Of a stretch of 64,000 nt of DNA, positions 26,941 to 35,558 are shown piece after piece. Position 1 is the first letter of the stretch. Each line of letters starts with the position of its first letter. The notes below the pieces were generated by a model. That model saw only the letters and a program-made list of their open reading frames with translations. It searched no databases and was not told the origin of the DNA. The stretch comes from an uncultured Flavobacteriales bacterium. GTDB taxonomy: Bacteria > Bacteroidota > Bacteroidia > Flavobacteriales_E > Vicingaceae. The stretch covers positions 1 to 64,000 of the forward strand of contig CAJQLW010000018.1 of NCBI GenBank assembly GCA_905479325.1, given 5' to 3'. The position numbers and the translations under genes are program-made.

Positions 26941-28308
26941 CTATCTTTGTTCTATGTCGTCAATGTTATATGTATCTGTCCCAGTGGTTGCCCAACCTGG
27001 AAAAAACACAATTCTATCATATTGCCCAGATGCAGACCCTGCAAAATCAGCTTCATATTGAATCCATGCGGGAGTTGCTACAAGTGTTACATCAACTTCA
27101 ACACTGTTTTGAGGGTTAGACTGGTCTTCTAATTTAACTCTGCACGTTCCTCCAACAAATGGATTTGTAGAATTAAATAGTTTGAAGGCAATTTTGGTGT
27201 TTGTCGAAAAATCTAATTTTGACCCTAAGTCAACGTAAATGCCAGCGTCGTTAGAGCCACCTTTAATGGTTTGAAGCACGTTAGCACTTGTATTTATACC
27301 TGTTGAATTTGGGTTACTGACCACACTCGCAGTACTACCATTAAAGCTTTCGAAACCCGGATCTGTTCCCTCAAAATCGATAGGCAACTCAACACCGGTG
27401 CTTCCTCCTCCGCCAGAACCACCACCACCGGAACTTGGAACGTAACCTTCCGGAATTAATCTAATATACCACATTAAATCTGCATCACTATTGTCTACAA
27501 AAGCAATAAATAATTCATTTTCTGTCAATCTAACAATCCGGTATACCCTACTTCCTGTATAGTGTCCAAGAAAAGCTGAACCAGTTATCGACAAAGTTGT
27601 GTCCTGACCTTTTACAATATTCCAGTTTTCACCAATTTGGTCAGGTAATGGAGCAATTTTGTCAGGAGAAAGGTCAATTGCTCCGGGAAACTCTGAACCT
27701 TGTGCATCGTCAATGAAAACTTGTCCTTTAGTAATCATGTCGAAATTATAACCAGATAGCGTAAAAATATATCTATCATCATACATGCCAGCACCCACCT
27801 TCTCATTCGCTGCCGCAGCATACCACTTCGGATAGAAGCCATCAAAATCTGGATGAGAAGGCACAGGGCCAACTCCAAAATGACCTGCATTAGCCGAATC
27901 TACAACCCAAGTTTTACCTGATAAACTATCGGACCCCCCGGTAAGATATCGGAACAGAGGGTCATTGAGTAAAGTAGGGTCATCAGCTGCTATCACAATA
28001 CTGTCGGTTCGTTTAGCACTGCCACCTTTAGTAAATACGGTAAGCGTCACCGCATAAGTTCCCGCATTAGGATACGTCCCAACTGCATTTGGACCTTCTG
28101 CAGTAGTTCCATTTCCAAAATCCCACACCGCTACAACATCTGTTCTTGCTGCTTTAAATTCAAGAATATTAGGGCTAGTGGCGGAAGCTGAATATGTAAA
28201 GGCAGCATCAGCCGCTGTGGGCGCAACACCTAATTCGGGCTCATCATCTGTACAAGCAGAAAAAGCCAATACCGTGATAGCGAGTAAAAATAAAATATTC
28301 TTTTTCAT
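26941..28308 (-). CDS. PKD-domain surface glycan-binding lipoprotein (SusE position)
   Basis: This 455-residue lipoprotein has Cys19 followed by TDDE, a surface-export-like signal. A PKD domain spans about 35-108 (VWDFGNGTTAEGP, AGTYAVTLTVFTKGG). A middle beta domain of about 115-285 (GKTWVVDSANAGHFGVG, ENELFIAF) looks like that of glycan-binding lipoproteins. A natural glycine/serine linker at 291-305 leads to a C-terminal module (ELPIDFEGT to DTYNIDDIEQR) of the same family as the five repeats in the T9SS protein. The place right after susD is where SGBPs such as SusE sit. The likely role is to capture beta-glucan for the SusCD transporter. Confidence 0.85.
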   Translation of the reverse strand: MKKNILFLLAITVLAFSACTDDEPELGVAPTAADAAFTYSASATSPNILEFKAARTDVVAVWDFGNGTTAEGPNAVGTYPNAGTYAVTLTVFTKGGSAKRTDSIVIAADDPTLLNDPLFRYLTGGSDSLSGKTWVVDSANAGHFGVGPVPSHPDFDGFYPKWYAAAANEKVGAGMYDDRYIFTLSGYNFDMITKGQVFIDDAQGSEFPGAIDLSPDKIAPLPDQIGENWNIVKGQDTTLSITGSAFLGHYTGSRVYRIVRLTENELFIAFVDNSDADLMWYIRLIPEGYVPSSGGGGSGGGGSTGVELPIDFEGTDPGFESFNGSTASVVSNPNSTGINTSANVLQTIKGGSNDAGIYVDLGSKLDFSTNTKIAFKLFNSTNPFVGGTCRVKLEDQSNPQNSVEVDVTLVATPAWIQYEADFAGSASGQYDRIVFFPGWATTGTDTYNIDDIEQR

Positions 28309-28320
28309 ATTATTTATATT

Positions 28321-29802
28321 TTAATATCCTGAGTTTTGATTCCAATTACCTCCTGCCAAAGAAATTTCAATTTGTGGAATTGCGAATAATTCGTGTTTCC
28401 CTGTTTGAAAACCATTAATTTCTGTGGCCGCTTTACCAGTTCTAACCAAGTCAAAAAAGCGATGACCTTCACCAGACAGCTCGTACCTTCTTTCTGACCA
28501 AATTGCTTCTGTTAGAGATTGACCACCTGCACTAATTGGAGCAAGATTAACCCTTGCACGAACTTCATTCAAGTATAACAACGCTTGAGCGTCATTGTTG
28601 GATCTGTTGTGCGCTTCAGCCGCCATTAAAAGTACATCAGCATATCGTACTACAATGTTGTTAACAGGACTTGTCAAATCATTATCTGGCAAACCTATTT
28701 CGCCTTGTTTTTTAATGTATTTATTGTTGTAAAAACCTGTGTGACCACCACCACCAATTGCATAAGTAATACTAGTAGCATTTGGCTGTTGGTTGATAAA
28801 AGAATCTAAATTTAACACCGTAGCATCCCGTCGAATATTATCTGCAGCTTCGAAAGAATCATACAAATCTTGGGTTGGTAAATTATAACTATTCCCATCG
28901 CCATAAATGGGTCCATTGTATTGACGAATTCCTTGAAATCCAGGAGCTGCATTACCTTCTAAGCAAATCAGACATCCATAACCTCCGCCTTCAAGACCGC
29001 TATATTGTACATCAAAAACAACTTCTGAGTGACCTTCATTACCGACAACAAAAAGGTTACGATAATCAGCAATTAGTGAATACTGCATTGAATTGATAAC
29101 CTGATCTAAACTGGCAGCACTTTCAGCGAACTTATTTTGATAAAGTTGAACTTTCCCAAGCAAAGCTAACGCTGCCCACTTATTCACTCTCCCTTTAACG
29201 GGGTTAACAGCATTTAAGTTTGAAGCTGCAAAGTTCAAATCTGATTCAATTTGCGCATAGACATCTTCTTTACTACTTCGCTCAATTTCCGTTACTTCAT
29301 CAGCGCCTAATCTTTTGTCAATCACTAATGGAACATCACCGAAATACTTCACCAACTGAAAATAATAATACGCTCTTAAGAATGTAGCTTCTGCTATAAT
29401 TTGACTTTTACCATCGAAGTCGATGTTGTTTTTATTTTCTAAAATAAAATTAGCTCTAGCAATTCCAGCGTAGTTCCACTGAAAAACACTTCGCAATTCT
29501 CTGTTCACTGAACCATGCGTCATCGCTTCAATTTCATGTAGACCTTGAGAATCAGTGACACTCTCACCTCCTGCAATTGAATTATCTGAAGCTATTTCTC
29601 CAATCCATAAATTCATAAAAGAACCTTGTAATAAATCATACGCGCCAATTAGAGCAAGTTCGTAATGCGATGGTTCAGTAAAGTAATTGTCAGCATCTTG
29701 ACTGAATGGAGGCTCTAAGTCCAAAAATTTCTCACATGCCGTCAATGAAAATAAAATAGTGAATAAAACTATTCCAAAATTTTTGTAATTAATCTTTCTC
29801 AT
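28321..29802 (-). CDS. SusD-like glycan-binding lipoprotein
   Basis: This 493-residue SusD homologue has a lipoprotein signal to Cys23 (FSLTACEKFLDLEP). The SusD N-terminal region (EPSHYELALIGAYDLLQGSF), helical repeats (AEATFLRAYYYFQLVKYFGDVPLV, about 140-165) and the C-terminal signature AIWSERRYELSGEGHRFFDLVRTGKA are all present. SusD lids the SusC barrel and presents the glycan. The start lies 4 bases after the susC stop. Specificity for beta-1,3-glucan is inferred from neighbours, not from the sequence. Confidence 0.95.
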   Translation of the reverse strand: MRKINYKNFGIVLFTILFSLTACEKFLDLEPPFSQDADNYFTEPSHYELALIGAYDLLQGSFMNLWIGEIASDNSIAGGESVTDSQGLHEIEAMTHGSVNRELRSVFQWNYAGIARANFILENKNNIDFDGKSQIIAEATFLRAYYYFQLVKYFGDVPLVIDKRLGADEVTEIERSSKEDVYAQIESDLNFAASNLNAVNPVKGRVNKWAALALLGKVQLYQNKFAESAASLDQVINSMQYSLIADYRNLFVVGNEGHSEVVFDVQYSGLEGGGYGCLICLEGNAAPGFQGIRQYNGPIYGDGNSYNLPTQDLYDSFEAADNIRRDATVLNLDSFINQQPNATSITYAIGGGGHTGFYNNKYIKKQGEIGLPDNDLTSPVNNIVVRYADVLLMAAEAHNRSNNDAQALLYLNEVRARVNLAPISAGGQSLTEAIWSERRYELSGEGHRFFDLVRTGKAATEINGFQTGKHELFAIPQIEISLAGGNWNQNSGY

Positions 29803-29806
29803 TTTT

Positions 29807-32800
29807 TTAAAATTTAAAATTAAATCCGCCCATTACAGTTCTGGCCTGCGGGTAAAATCCGTAATCAACTCCCGCAGCTAAAGGTCCTCCTGCTGAACCG
29901 ATTTCCGGATCAAATCCTCTGTACTTAGTTACGGTAAGGAGATTGTTAACAGCTACATAAAAACGTATTGAATTTGACTTGATTTTCTTGGTAAGATTTT
30001 CTGGTAAAGTATAGCCTATTTGCATGTTCTTTATTCTCATAAACGATCCATTTTCAACAAAATAATCAGAAAACTCACCATTTCTATTTGCTTCGTCAGT
30101 AACTCTTGGGTTTTCATTTGAAGTTCCTGTACCCACCCAACGATCAATTACATAATCCAATTGATTTGCAAAAGGTTGCTGGCGCTCATAGTTTCTTATA
30201 ATCTCTTGTCCTACAGCCGAAAATACGTTCATTGAAAAATCGAAATTCTTATATTCCAGACTAACGTTGAATCCAAAAGTAAAATCCGGTATCGCTGAAC
30301 CAATTTCCTTTCGATCAGAGTCATCATTAAAACTAATCACACCATCTCCATTTTGGTCCACAAATCTCAAATCACCGGGCTTAGCTCCCTCTTGTTTCAC
30401 TGCAGCATTCTCAATTTCTTCTTGAGATTGAAAAACTCCATCTGTTTCGAAGCCATGGAAATATCCTATTGCATAGCCCTCTTCAAACCTTGTGGCAACT
30501 CCGCCTCCTACTCCGAAAGCGGCTCCAGGAATAAACTCAACTCCCTCAGGTGTTTTAAGTACTTCGTTTCTTAAGTAGGTAGTATTAAAGCTTACAGAAT
30601 ATTTTAATTCCTTCTGACGATCAGAGTAGTAAGCTAGTTCTAATTCAATTCCTTTATTCGACACATCTCCTGCATTTACAATTGGTGATTGACCTCCGGG
30701 ACCGTTTGTTCCGAGAACTGCAGAAACTTCTGGTTGAAACAATAAGTCTTTCGTGTTCTTAATAAAATAGTTTGTTGTAATATTGAAATTATCACCAACA
30801 ACAAGATCTAATCCTAAGTTAAATTGTCTTGTACTTTCCCATCTTAAATCAGGATTTGAAGCTCTTCCAATCGCTACACCTTGAACAATAACGTCATTAA
30901 ATACATAAACACCTTCTCCATCTAATTGAGCTCGATAGGCAAAATTTTGAATTTGATCATTACCCGATATACCATAACTAGCTCTTAATTTAGCGAATGT
31001 TATTTTTTTAAGTTTAAAAAATTCTTCTTCAGAAATTAACCATGCAGCCGAAATGGTTGGAAAAGTTCCAAATCTATTATTAGGTCCAAATTTTGAAGAC
31101 CCATCTCGTCTTACAATTAAAGATGCTAAGTATTTACCTTTATATCCATATTCTCCTCTGAAAAAAGTCGAAAGTAACCGCTCTTCGTATTCAAATGATC
31201 CGGTATTATTTAAAAATCCGCCTGGAGCGAGGTTTGCTGAGATATCAGCAAAGTCTACTGAATTGCCCGGGATATTAAAAGCCGAACCATTTAACTGCTC
31301 CCCATATCTTTTAAATACGGAAACACCAAACGTTCCTTTAACCGAATGATCTTCATTAAAAATTCGCTCATAGTTTAAATAACTTTCAGCAGTAACATCA
31401 ACAAAGGTAGATCTTGATTCAAAAACCCCGGCTCCTCTTTCTATAAATACACTATCTGCAATTTCAACTTGAGTTGGATCTAGGTTTGCATTCAAAGCTG
31501 TGTTTTGAGCTTTACCTGGACCGTACCAAACTAGCGGAGAGAAAGACTTAAAGTCAACAGCAGCGTAATTGTAGTTTACCCGATTTGTAAAAGTGAAGTT
31601 GTCATTAATCTTATAAATCAATTCCTCTTTACCCACAATTTTGTTAGTCGAAGATAAATTCTCACTATTCTCAATCTGCGCTAGTGGATTTATAATATCA
31701 GTCACCTCCTCTAAATAGGAATAACGGCCATCTGCTGTTCGAACTGGCTCATTTGGAAAAGCATTTATAGTATTATAAAGCACTGACCCAATACCATTCT
31801 CAGGCAGTGCTCTTCTTTCTTCGTTTGTATATAAGATGACTGAATTCAGTTTGAACTTTTCATTCAATTGATTTCCGAGATTTAAACGAGCATTGTAACG
31901 CTCAAAATTTGACTTATCACCACCAACAATTCCATCTTGTGTAAAATAAGACACTCCAGCTGAGTACGTGGAACTTTTATTACCTCCTAGCACAGAGAAA
32001 TTATAATTCTGAATCATTGCTGATTGAAATATTTCATCCTGCCAATCCGTTCCTTCCCCTAAAGCTGTATTGTTAAATGGTAATGGCTTGCCTGATGAAC
32101 CTAGCGCTTCATTTTTGATAACTGCATATTCTGTGGCATTTAGTAAATCTAACCTTCTTGCTGTATTTTGGACTCCATAGTATCCACTAAATTCTACCCT
32201 TGGTGCCGAATTTAATGCCCCTTTTTTAGTTTCAATAATGATTACACCGTTAGCAGCTCTAACACCATAAATACCTGCACTTGCATCTTTCAGAACGTTC
32301 ACCGAAGCAATGTCAGATGGGTTTAAAGCGTTCAAGCCTTCTGAATCGTAAACAACCCCGTCCACCAATATTAACGGATCGTTATCTCCAAATGTTGAAA
32401 GGCCTCGAATTCGTATACTTGAAGCTCCCCCAGGAGAGCCCGAATTTGTATTAATGGCAACCCCTGAAACTTGTCCTTGTAGTGCTTGGTCAACCCGAGC
32501 TACATTCAGTTTTTCCACATCTTCACCTCCTACTTGACTCGTAGCACCTGTTAATGTTTTCTTAGTTGACGTACCATAACCTACTACAACCACTTCATCA
32601 ATATCGGTTGTCGCTTCGGCTAAAGTAATATCAATTTTCTCGCGTCCTGCAACAGCAATATTTTGAGTGGCATACCCTAAGTAAGAAAATTGCAATATCG
32701 CAGTTTTAATATTTGAAACCTTAATGGTATAGTTCCCATCTATATCTGTTGCAACTCCATTTGTTGTCCCTTTTTCAACCACACTCGCACCCGGAATGGA

Positions 32801-32905
32801 TAAACCGTCCTGACCTTTAATTTTACCGGTCACGGTTCCTTCTTGAGCAAAGAGATTACTCCCAATGAATAATATAGAAGCAAAAAGAATTAAGTTCTTC
32901 ATCAT
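29807..32905 (-). CDS. SusC-like TonB-dependent glycan transporter
   Basis: This 1032-residue outer-membrane transporter has a signal peptide (about 1-20), a carboxypeptidase-D-like regulatory domain (about 24-100, TVTGKIKGQDGLSIPGASV), a TonB box region (DEVVVVGYG at about 102-110), a plug (ALQGQVSGVAI, SIRIRGLSTFGDNDPLILVDGVVYD) and a beta-barrel to the C-terminal phenylalanine. It imports large oligosaccharides with TonB energy. It is first in the minus-strand arm, 294 bases from the divergent regulator gene. Among SusC types, the NAGDVSNKGIELELAY and GDLRFVDQNGDGVI motifs are standard. Confidence 0.97.
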   Translation of the reverse strand: MMKNLILFASILFIGSNLFAQEGTVTGKIKGQDGLSIPGASVVEKGTTNGVATDIDGNYTIKVSNIKTAILQFSYLGYATQNIAVAGREKIDITLAEATTDIDEVVVVGYGTSTKKTLTGATSQVGGEDVEKLNVARVDQALQGQVSGVAINTNSGSPGGASSIRIRGLSTFGDNDPLILVDGVVYDSEGLNALNPSDIASVNVLKDASAGIYGVRAANGVIIIETKKGALNSAPRVEFSGYYGVQNTARRLDLLNATEYAVIKNEALGSSGKPLPFNNTALGEGTDWQDEIFQSAMIQNYNFSVLGGNKSSTYSAGVSYFTQDGIVGGDKSNFERYNARLNLGNQLNEKFKLNSVILYTNEERRALPENGIGSVLYNTINAFPNEPVRTADGRYSYLEEVTDIINPLAQIENSENLSSTNKIVGKEELIYKINDNFTFTNRVNYNYAAVDFKSFSPLVWYGPGKAQNTALNANLDPTQVEIADSVFIERGAGVFESRSTFVDVTAESYLNYERIFNEDHSVKGTFGVSVFKRYGEQLNGSAFNIPGNSVDFADISANLAPGGFLNNTGSFEYEERLLSTFFRGEYGYKGKYLASLIVRRDGSSKFGPNNRFGTFPTISAAWLISEEEFFKLKKITFAKLRASYGISGNDQIQNFAYRAQLDGEGVYVFNDVIVQGVAIGRASNPDLRWESTRQFNLGLDLVVGDNFNITTNYFIKNTKDLLFQPEVSAVLGTNGPGGQSPIVNAGDVSNKGIELELAYYSDRQKELKYSVSFNTTYLRNEVLKTPEGVEFIPGAAFGVGGGVATRFEEGYAIGYFHGFETDGVFQSQEEIENAAVKQEGAKPGDLRFVDQNGDGVISFNDDSDRKEIGSAIPDFTFGFNVSLEYKNFDFSMNVFSAVGQEIIRNYERQQPFANQLDYVIDRWVGTGTSNENPRVTDEANRNGEFSDYFVENGSFMRIKNMQIGYTLPENLTKKIKSNSIRFYVAVNNLLTVTKYRGFDPEIGSAGGPLAAGVDYGFYPQARTVMGGFNFKF

Positions 32906-32996
32906 AATTACTTGAATTTTAAATAGTAAAAACTACAAACATCAACTTTTAGTTAATTTTACCATAACAATAATAACAACTTTATTTTAATTTTCC

Positions 32997-33010
32997 TTAA
33001 CGCTTGTTAA
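32997..33010. promoter_or_regulatory. Candidate operator TTAAC-N4-GTTAA at the susC start site
   Basis: A perfect 5-bp inverted repeat with a 4-base spacer overlaps the position just downstream of the proposed susC -7 element, where a repressor would block initiation. The binding protein would plausibly be the divergent Nudix-type regulator. There is no direct evidence of binding. Confidence 0.4.
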
Positions 33011-33040
33011 AAAATATGTTGTTCCTAGCGTTGTACCAAA
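33009..33040 (-). promoter_or_regulatory. Putative susC promoter
   Basis: On the minus strand, TTTG (33040-33037) is followed after 20 bases by TATTTTTT (33016-33009), one mismatch from TAnnTTTG. Initiation would fall near 33002 and give a leader of roughly 97 bases before susC. Confidence 0.45.
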
Positions 33041-33199
33041 CCACAAATAAAGACCTAAGTGCTTCATTAAATTACCACTAACTTAAACCCTGAAAGCATG
33101 TAAAAAATATTATAAAAAACGAAAGAAGAACGAATACTAAATAAAAACTAGTTAAGAATACTATCTTCGCAAACTTAAACCATACGAGAACTAATTAAT

Positions 33200-33952
33200 A
33201 TGAATGAAGAACGATCTTCTTCGACTGAGGACACTTTAGGTCACCAATTCGGAGCATTCTATAAGATCCCTATTGAGAAATTTTTCCAATTTGCCCTCTC
33301 TGTAGATTGTGTCATACTCGGATATCATGAAAATGGGCTAAAACTTTTAGTAATAGAACGAGGCACGGAGCCTCATAAAGGCAAAAAAGCCTTACCGGGC
33401 GATTTAGTTTATCCCGCTGAAGACATGGAGCTGGCAGCGAACAGAGTTCTAAAAGATTTAACAGGTTTAGAGAATGTTTACATGACGCAATCCAAATCTT
33501 ATGGCCAAGTAGATCGCCATCCGATTGGGAGGGTTGTTACGGTAGGTTATTATTCTCTAATAAGTGTAGACCGCTACCAACCACTAGCTAGCTCTTGGGC
33601 GGCCAACGTTGTTTGGGTCGATGTTAACGAATTACCTCTCCTCGCTTTCGATCATAACCAAATTGTAAACCAAGTTCTTGCCACTCTTCGCGAAAGAGTA
33701 AGATTACAACCTATAGGATTTGAACTCTTGCCCAAAAAATTCACTTTAGGCCAATTGCAAGAGCTTTACGAGGCTATTCTAAACACAACTTTTGACAAAG
33801 CGAATTTTAGAAAGAAAATACTAAGCATGAACTTGCTTAAAGACACTAAAGAGCGCCAAACAGACGTAGCGCATCGCCCAGCTAAATTGTTTTCTTTTGA
33901 CAAAAAAGCCTACGAAAGTTTGCGTCAACAAGGGTTCAGTTTCGAAATGTAA
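33200..33952 (+). CDS. Nudix-fold transcriptional regulator (NrtR/AraR-like) of the glucan locus
   Basis: This 250-residue protein has an N-terminal Nudix domain (about 25-165: FALSVDCVILGY, GKKALPGDLVYPAEDM) and a C-terminal winged-helix domain (about 175-250: LPKKFTLGQLQELYEAIL, DKANFRKKIL). The Nudix box is degenerate: AANRVLKDLTGLENV replaces the catalytic RExxEE signature. It should therefore sense a ligand without hydrolysing it, as in NrtR-type sugar regulators of Bacteroidota. Its position between the two divergent arms supports local control. The ligand could be glucose, a phosphosugar or a laminari-oligosaccharide. Confidence 0.85.
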   Translation: MNEERSSSTEDTLGHQFGAFYKIPIEKFFQFALSVDCVILGYHENGLKLLVIERGTEPHKGKKALPGDLVYPAEDMELAANRVLKDLTGLENVYMTQSKSYGQVDRHPIGRVVTVGYYSLISVDRYQPLASSWAANVVWVDVNELPLLAFDHNQIVNQVLATLRERVRLQPIGFELLPKKFTLGQLQELYEAILNTTFDKANFRKKILSMNLLKDTKERQTDVAHRPAKLFSFDKKAYESLRQQGFSFEM

Positions 33953-34023
33953 AAAATAACTTTCTAATAATTAAGATCAAACACTCCCTTTTATTGTATT
34001 GAAGCGCTAATTTAATAGTCTTA

Positions 34024-34055
34024 TTGTAATTATTACCTTAAGTATATTATATTTG
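34024..34055 (+). promoter_or_regulatory. Putative promoter of the Entner-Doudoroff/glucanase operon
   Basis: TTG at 34024-34026 is followed after 21 bases by TATATTTG (34048-34055), a full match to TAnnTTTG. It ends only 6 bases before the ATG at 34062, so the mRNA would be nearly leaderless. The block TTAAGTATATTATATTTG resembles TTAAGAATACTATCTTCG before the regulator gene. Confidence 0.6.
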
Positions 34056-34061
34056 TGCTAC

Positions 34062-35558
34062 ATGAATAAAGAAAACGCAACAGAAGAAGGTGTATTTGAC
34101 CTCGTAATTTTTGGTGGAGATGGAGATTTGGCTTTTCGAAAAATCTTTCCTGCACTCTATTATCGGTTAGAAGACGGTCAAATTAAAAATACAAGCCGCT
34201 TTCTTGCTGTATCACTGAAAGAGAGAACTACGGAAGAATTTCGGAAAATTCTTCTTTCGGAAATAAATTCGCATATAAAAGAGGCTAAACAACCAATTGT
34301 TGACCAGCTGTTAAACATGACTGAATACGCTTTTGGAATAGCAAAAACAACCTCTTATTCCGACTCTTACAACTTGTGGTTCACAAATTCTACAAATGAA
34401 GTTAGGGTGTTTTACTTGGCGACACCCGCAACTGTTTTTGGCGAAATATGCAAAAACTTAAACGAACAAGGTAACATTACTAAAACTTCAAGAGTGGTAT
34501 TAGAAAAACCATTAGGCACTGACCTAAAGAGCTCTGAAGAAGTAAATAATCAAGTTGCCCAATATTTTTCGGAGGAGCAGATTTATCGAATTGATCATTA
34601 CTTGGGCAAAGAAACTGTTCAAAATTTAATGGTTCTTCGATTCGCAAATAACATTTTCGAACGATCTTGGAATGCTCAAGAAATTGATAACGTACAGATT
34701 ACCGTTTCAGAATCGCTTGGTGTTGGAAAACGAGGGGATTTTTACGATAAATATGGCGCCCTGAGAGACATGGTACAAAACCACCTTTTGCAACTGCTTT
34801 GTCTCATTTCTATGGAACCGCCTGTTACCCTGGAGGCCGATCAAGTGAGAGACGAAAAACTAAAAGTGTTAAGAGCGTTAAGACCATTTGACAAGAAATC
34901 GATTAAAAAAGATACCGTTAGAGGTCAATACACAAGAGGAAGCTCAAAAGAAGGCCAACTTCCTTCTTACCTTGAAGAAATTGACAAGTATGAATCAAAC
35001 ACGGAAACCTTTGTTGCCCTAAAAACATACATCGAAAACTGGCGGTGGGGTGGTGTGCCATTTTATTTGAGAACAGGAAAAAGAATGCCCCATCGTTATT
35101 CAGAAATTGTCATCAACTTTAAGCAAGTTCCGCATAACATTTTTCCAGAGAAGAAAAACATAGAAAACAATAGATTGACCATCCGATTGCAACCCGAAGA
35201 ACGCATAGAACTTCGCCAAATGGTAAAAATCCCTGGCCCTGGTGGATACCGGTACAAGCCCTTCTCACTAGAGTTAGACTATGCAGACCACTTTGAAAAT
35301 CGTTTCCCTGACGCCTATGAACGTTTGTTAATGGATGTTGCCAGAGGAAATCAAACTTTGTTTATGAGGCGAGACGAAGTGAAAGCATCTTGGGAATGGA
35401 CAGAGTCAATTTTGAAACATTGGAAAAATCAAAAAATGCCTAATCACCTATATGAAGCCGGAACGTGGGGCCCAGGCGATTTTATTATGGATGAAGGGAA
35501 TAGTTGGGTAAAATCTCAGCATGTTGCTAAAATACAAGAGAAAAAGAATGAAAACTAG
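34062..35558 (+). CDS. zwf: Glucose-6-phosphate 1-dehydrogenase
   Basis: This enzyme of about 498 residues oxidises glucose-6-phosphate to 6-phosphogluconolactone with NADP+ or NAD+, the entry step to the Entner-Doudoroff route. The Rossmann motif is FGGDGDLAFRK rather than the GASGDL common in other Bacteroidota. The substrate site RIDHYLGKE lies near residue 175, and the C-terminal MPHRYSEIVINFK and PDAYERLLMDV are family features. I chose the ATG at 34062 over the TTG at 34053 because the promoter's last base lies at 34055. It is first in the operon. No gnd gene follows. Confidence 0.94.
   Translation: MNKENATEEGVFDLVIFGGDGDLAFRKIFPALYYRLEDGQIKNTSRFLAVSLKERTTEEFRKILLSEINSHIKEAKQPIVDQLLNMTEYAFGIAKTTSYSDSYNLWFTNSTNEVRVFYLATPATVFGEICKNLNEQGNITKTSRVVLEKPLGTDLKSSEEVNNQVAQYFSEEQIYRIDHYLGKETVQNLMVLRFANNIFERSWNAQEIDNVQITVSESLGVGKRGDFYDKYGALRDMVQNHLLQLLCLISMEPPVTLEADQVRDEKLKVLRALRPFDKKSIKKDTVRGQYTRGSSKEGQLPSYLEEIDKYESNTETFVALKTYIENWRWGGVPFYLRTGKRMPHRYSEIVINFKQVPHNIFPEKKNIENNRLTIRLQPEERIELRQMVKIPGPGGYRYKPFSLELDYADHFENRFPDAYERLLMDVARGNQTLFMRRDEVKASWEWTESILKHWKNQKMPNHLYEAGTWGPGDFIMDEGNSWVKSQHVAKIQEKKNEN

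Larger units (their letters stand above)
32906..33199. promoter_or_regulatory. Divergent intergenic region of the glucan locus
   Basis: This 294-base, very AT-rich gap lies between susC and the Nudix regulator and holds no ORF. It contains a putative minus-strand promoter for susC (33009-33040), a TTAAC-N4-GTTAA palindrome (32997-33010), an AACGCT/AGCGTT pair (32999-33004 and 33027-33032), and a 10-base direct repeat AACTTAAACC at 33080-33089 and 33172-33181. The regulator gene's -7-like element TATCTTCG is at 33162-33169. Functional assignment is inference. Confidence 0.55.

Noticed and set aside
35521-35547. Longer N-terminus for 6-phosphogluconolactonase
   Set aside because: The nine extra residues are basic and lie inside zwf; ATG at 35548 matches the family start.
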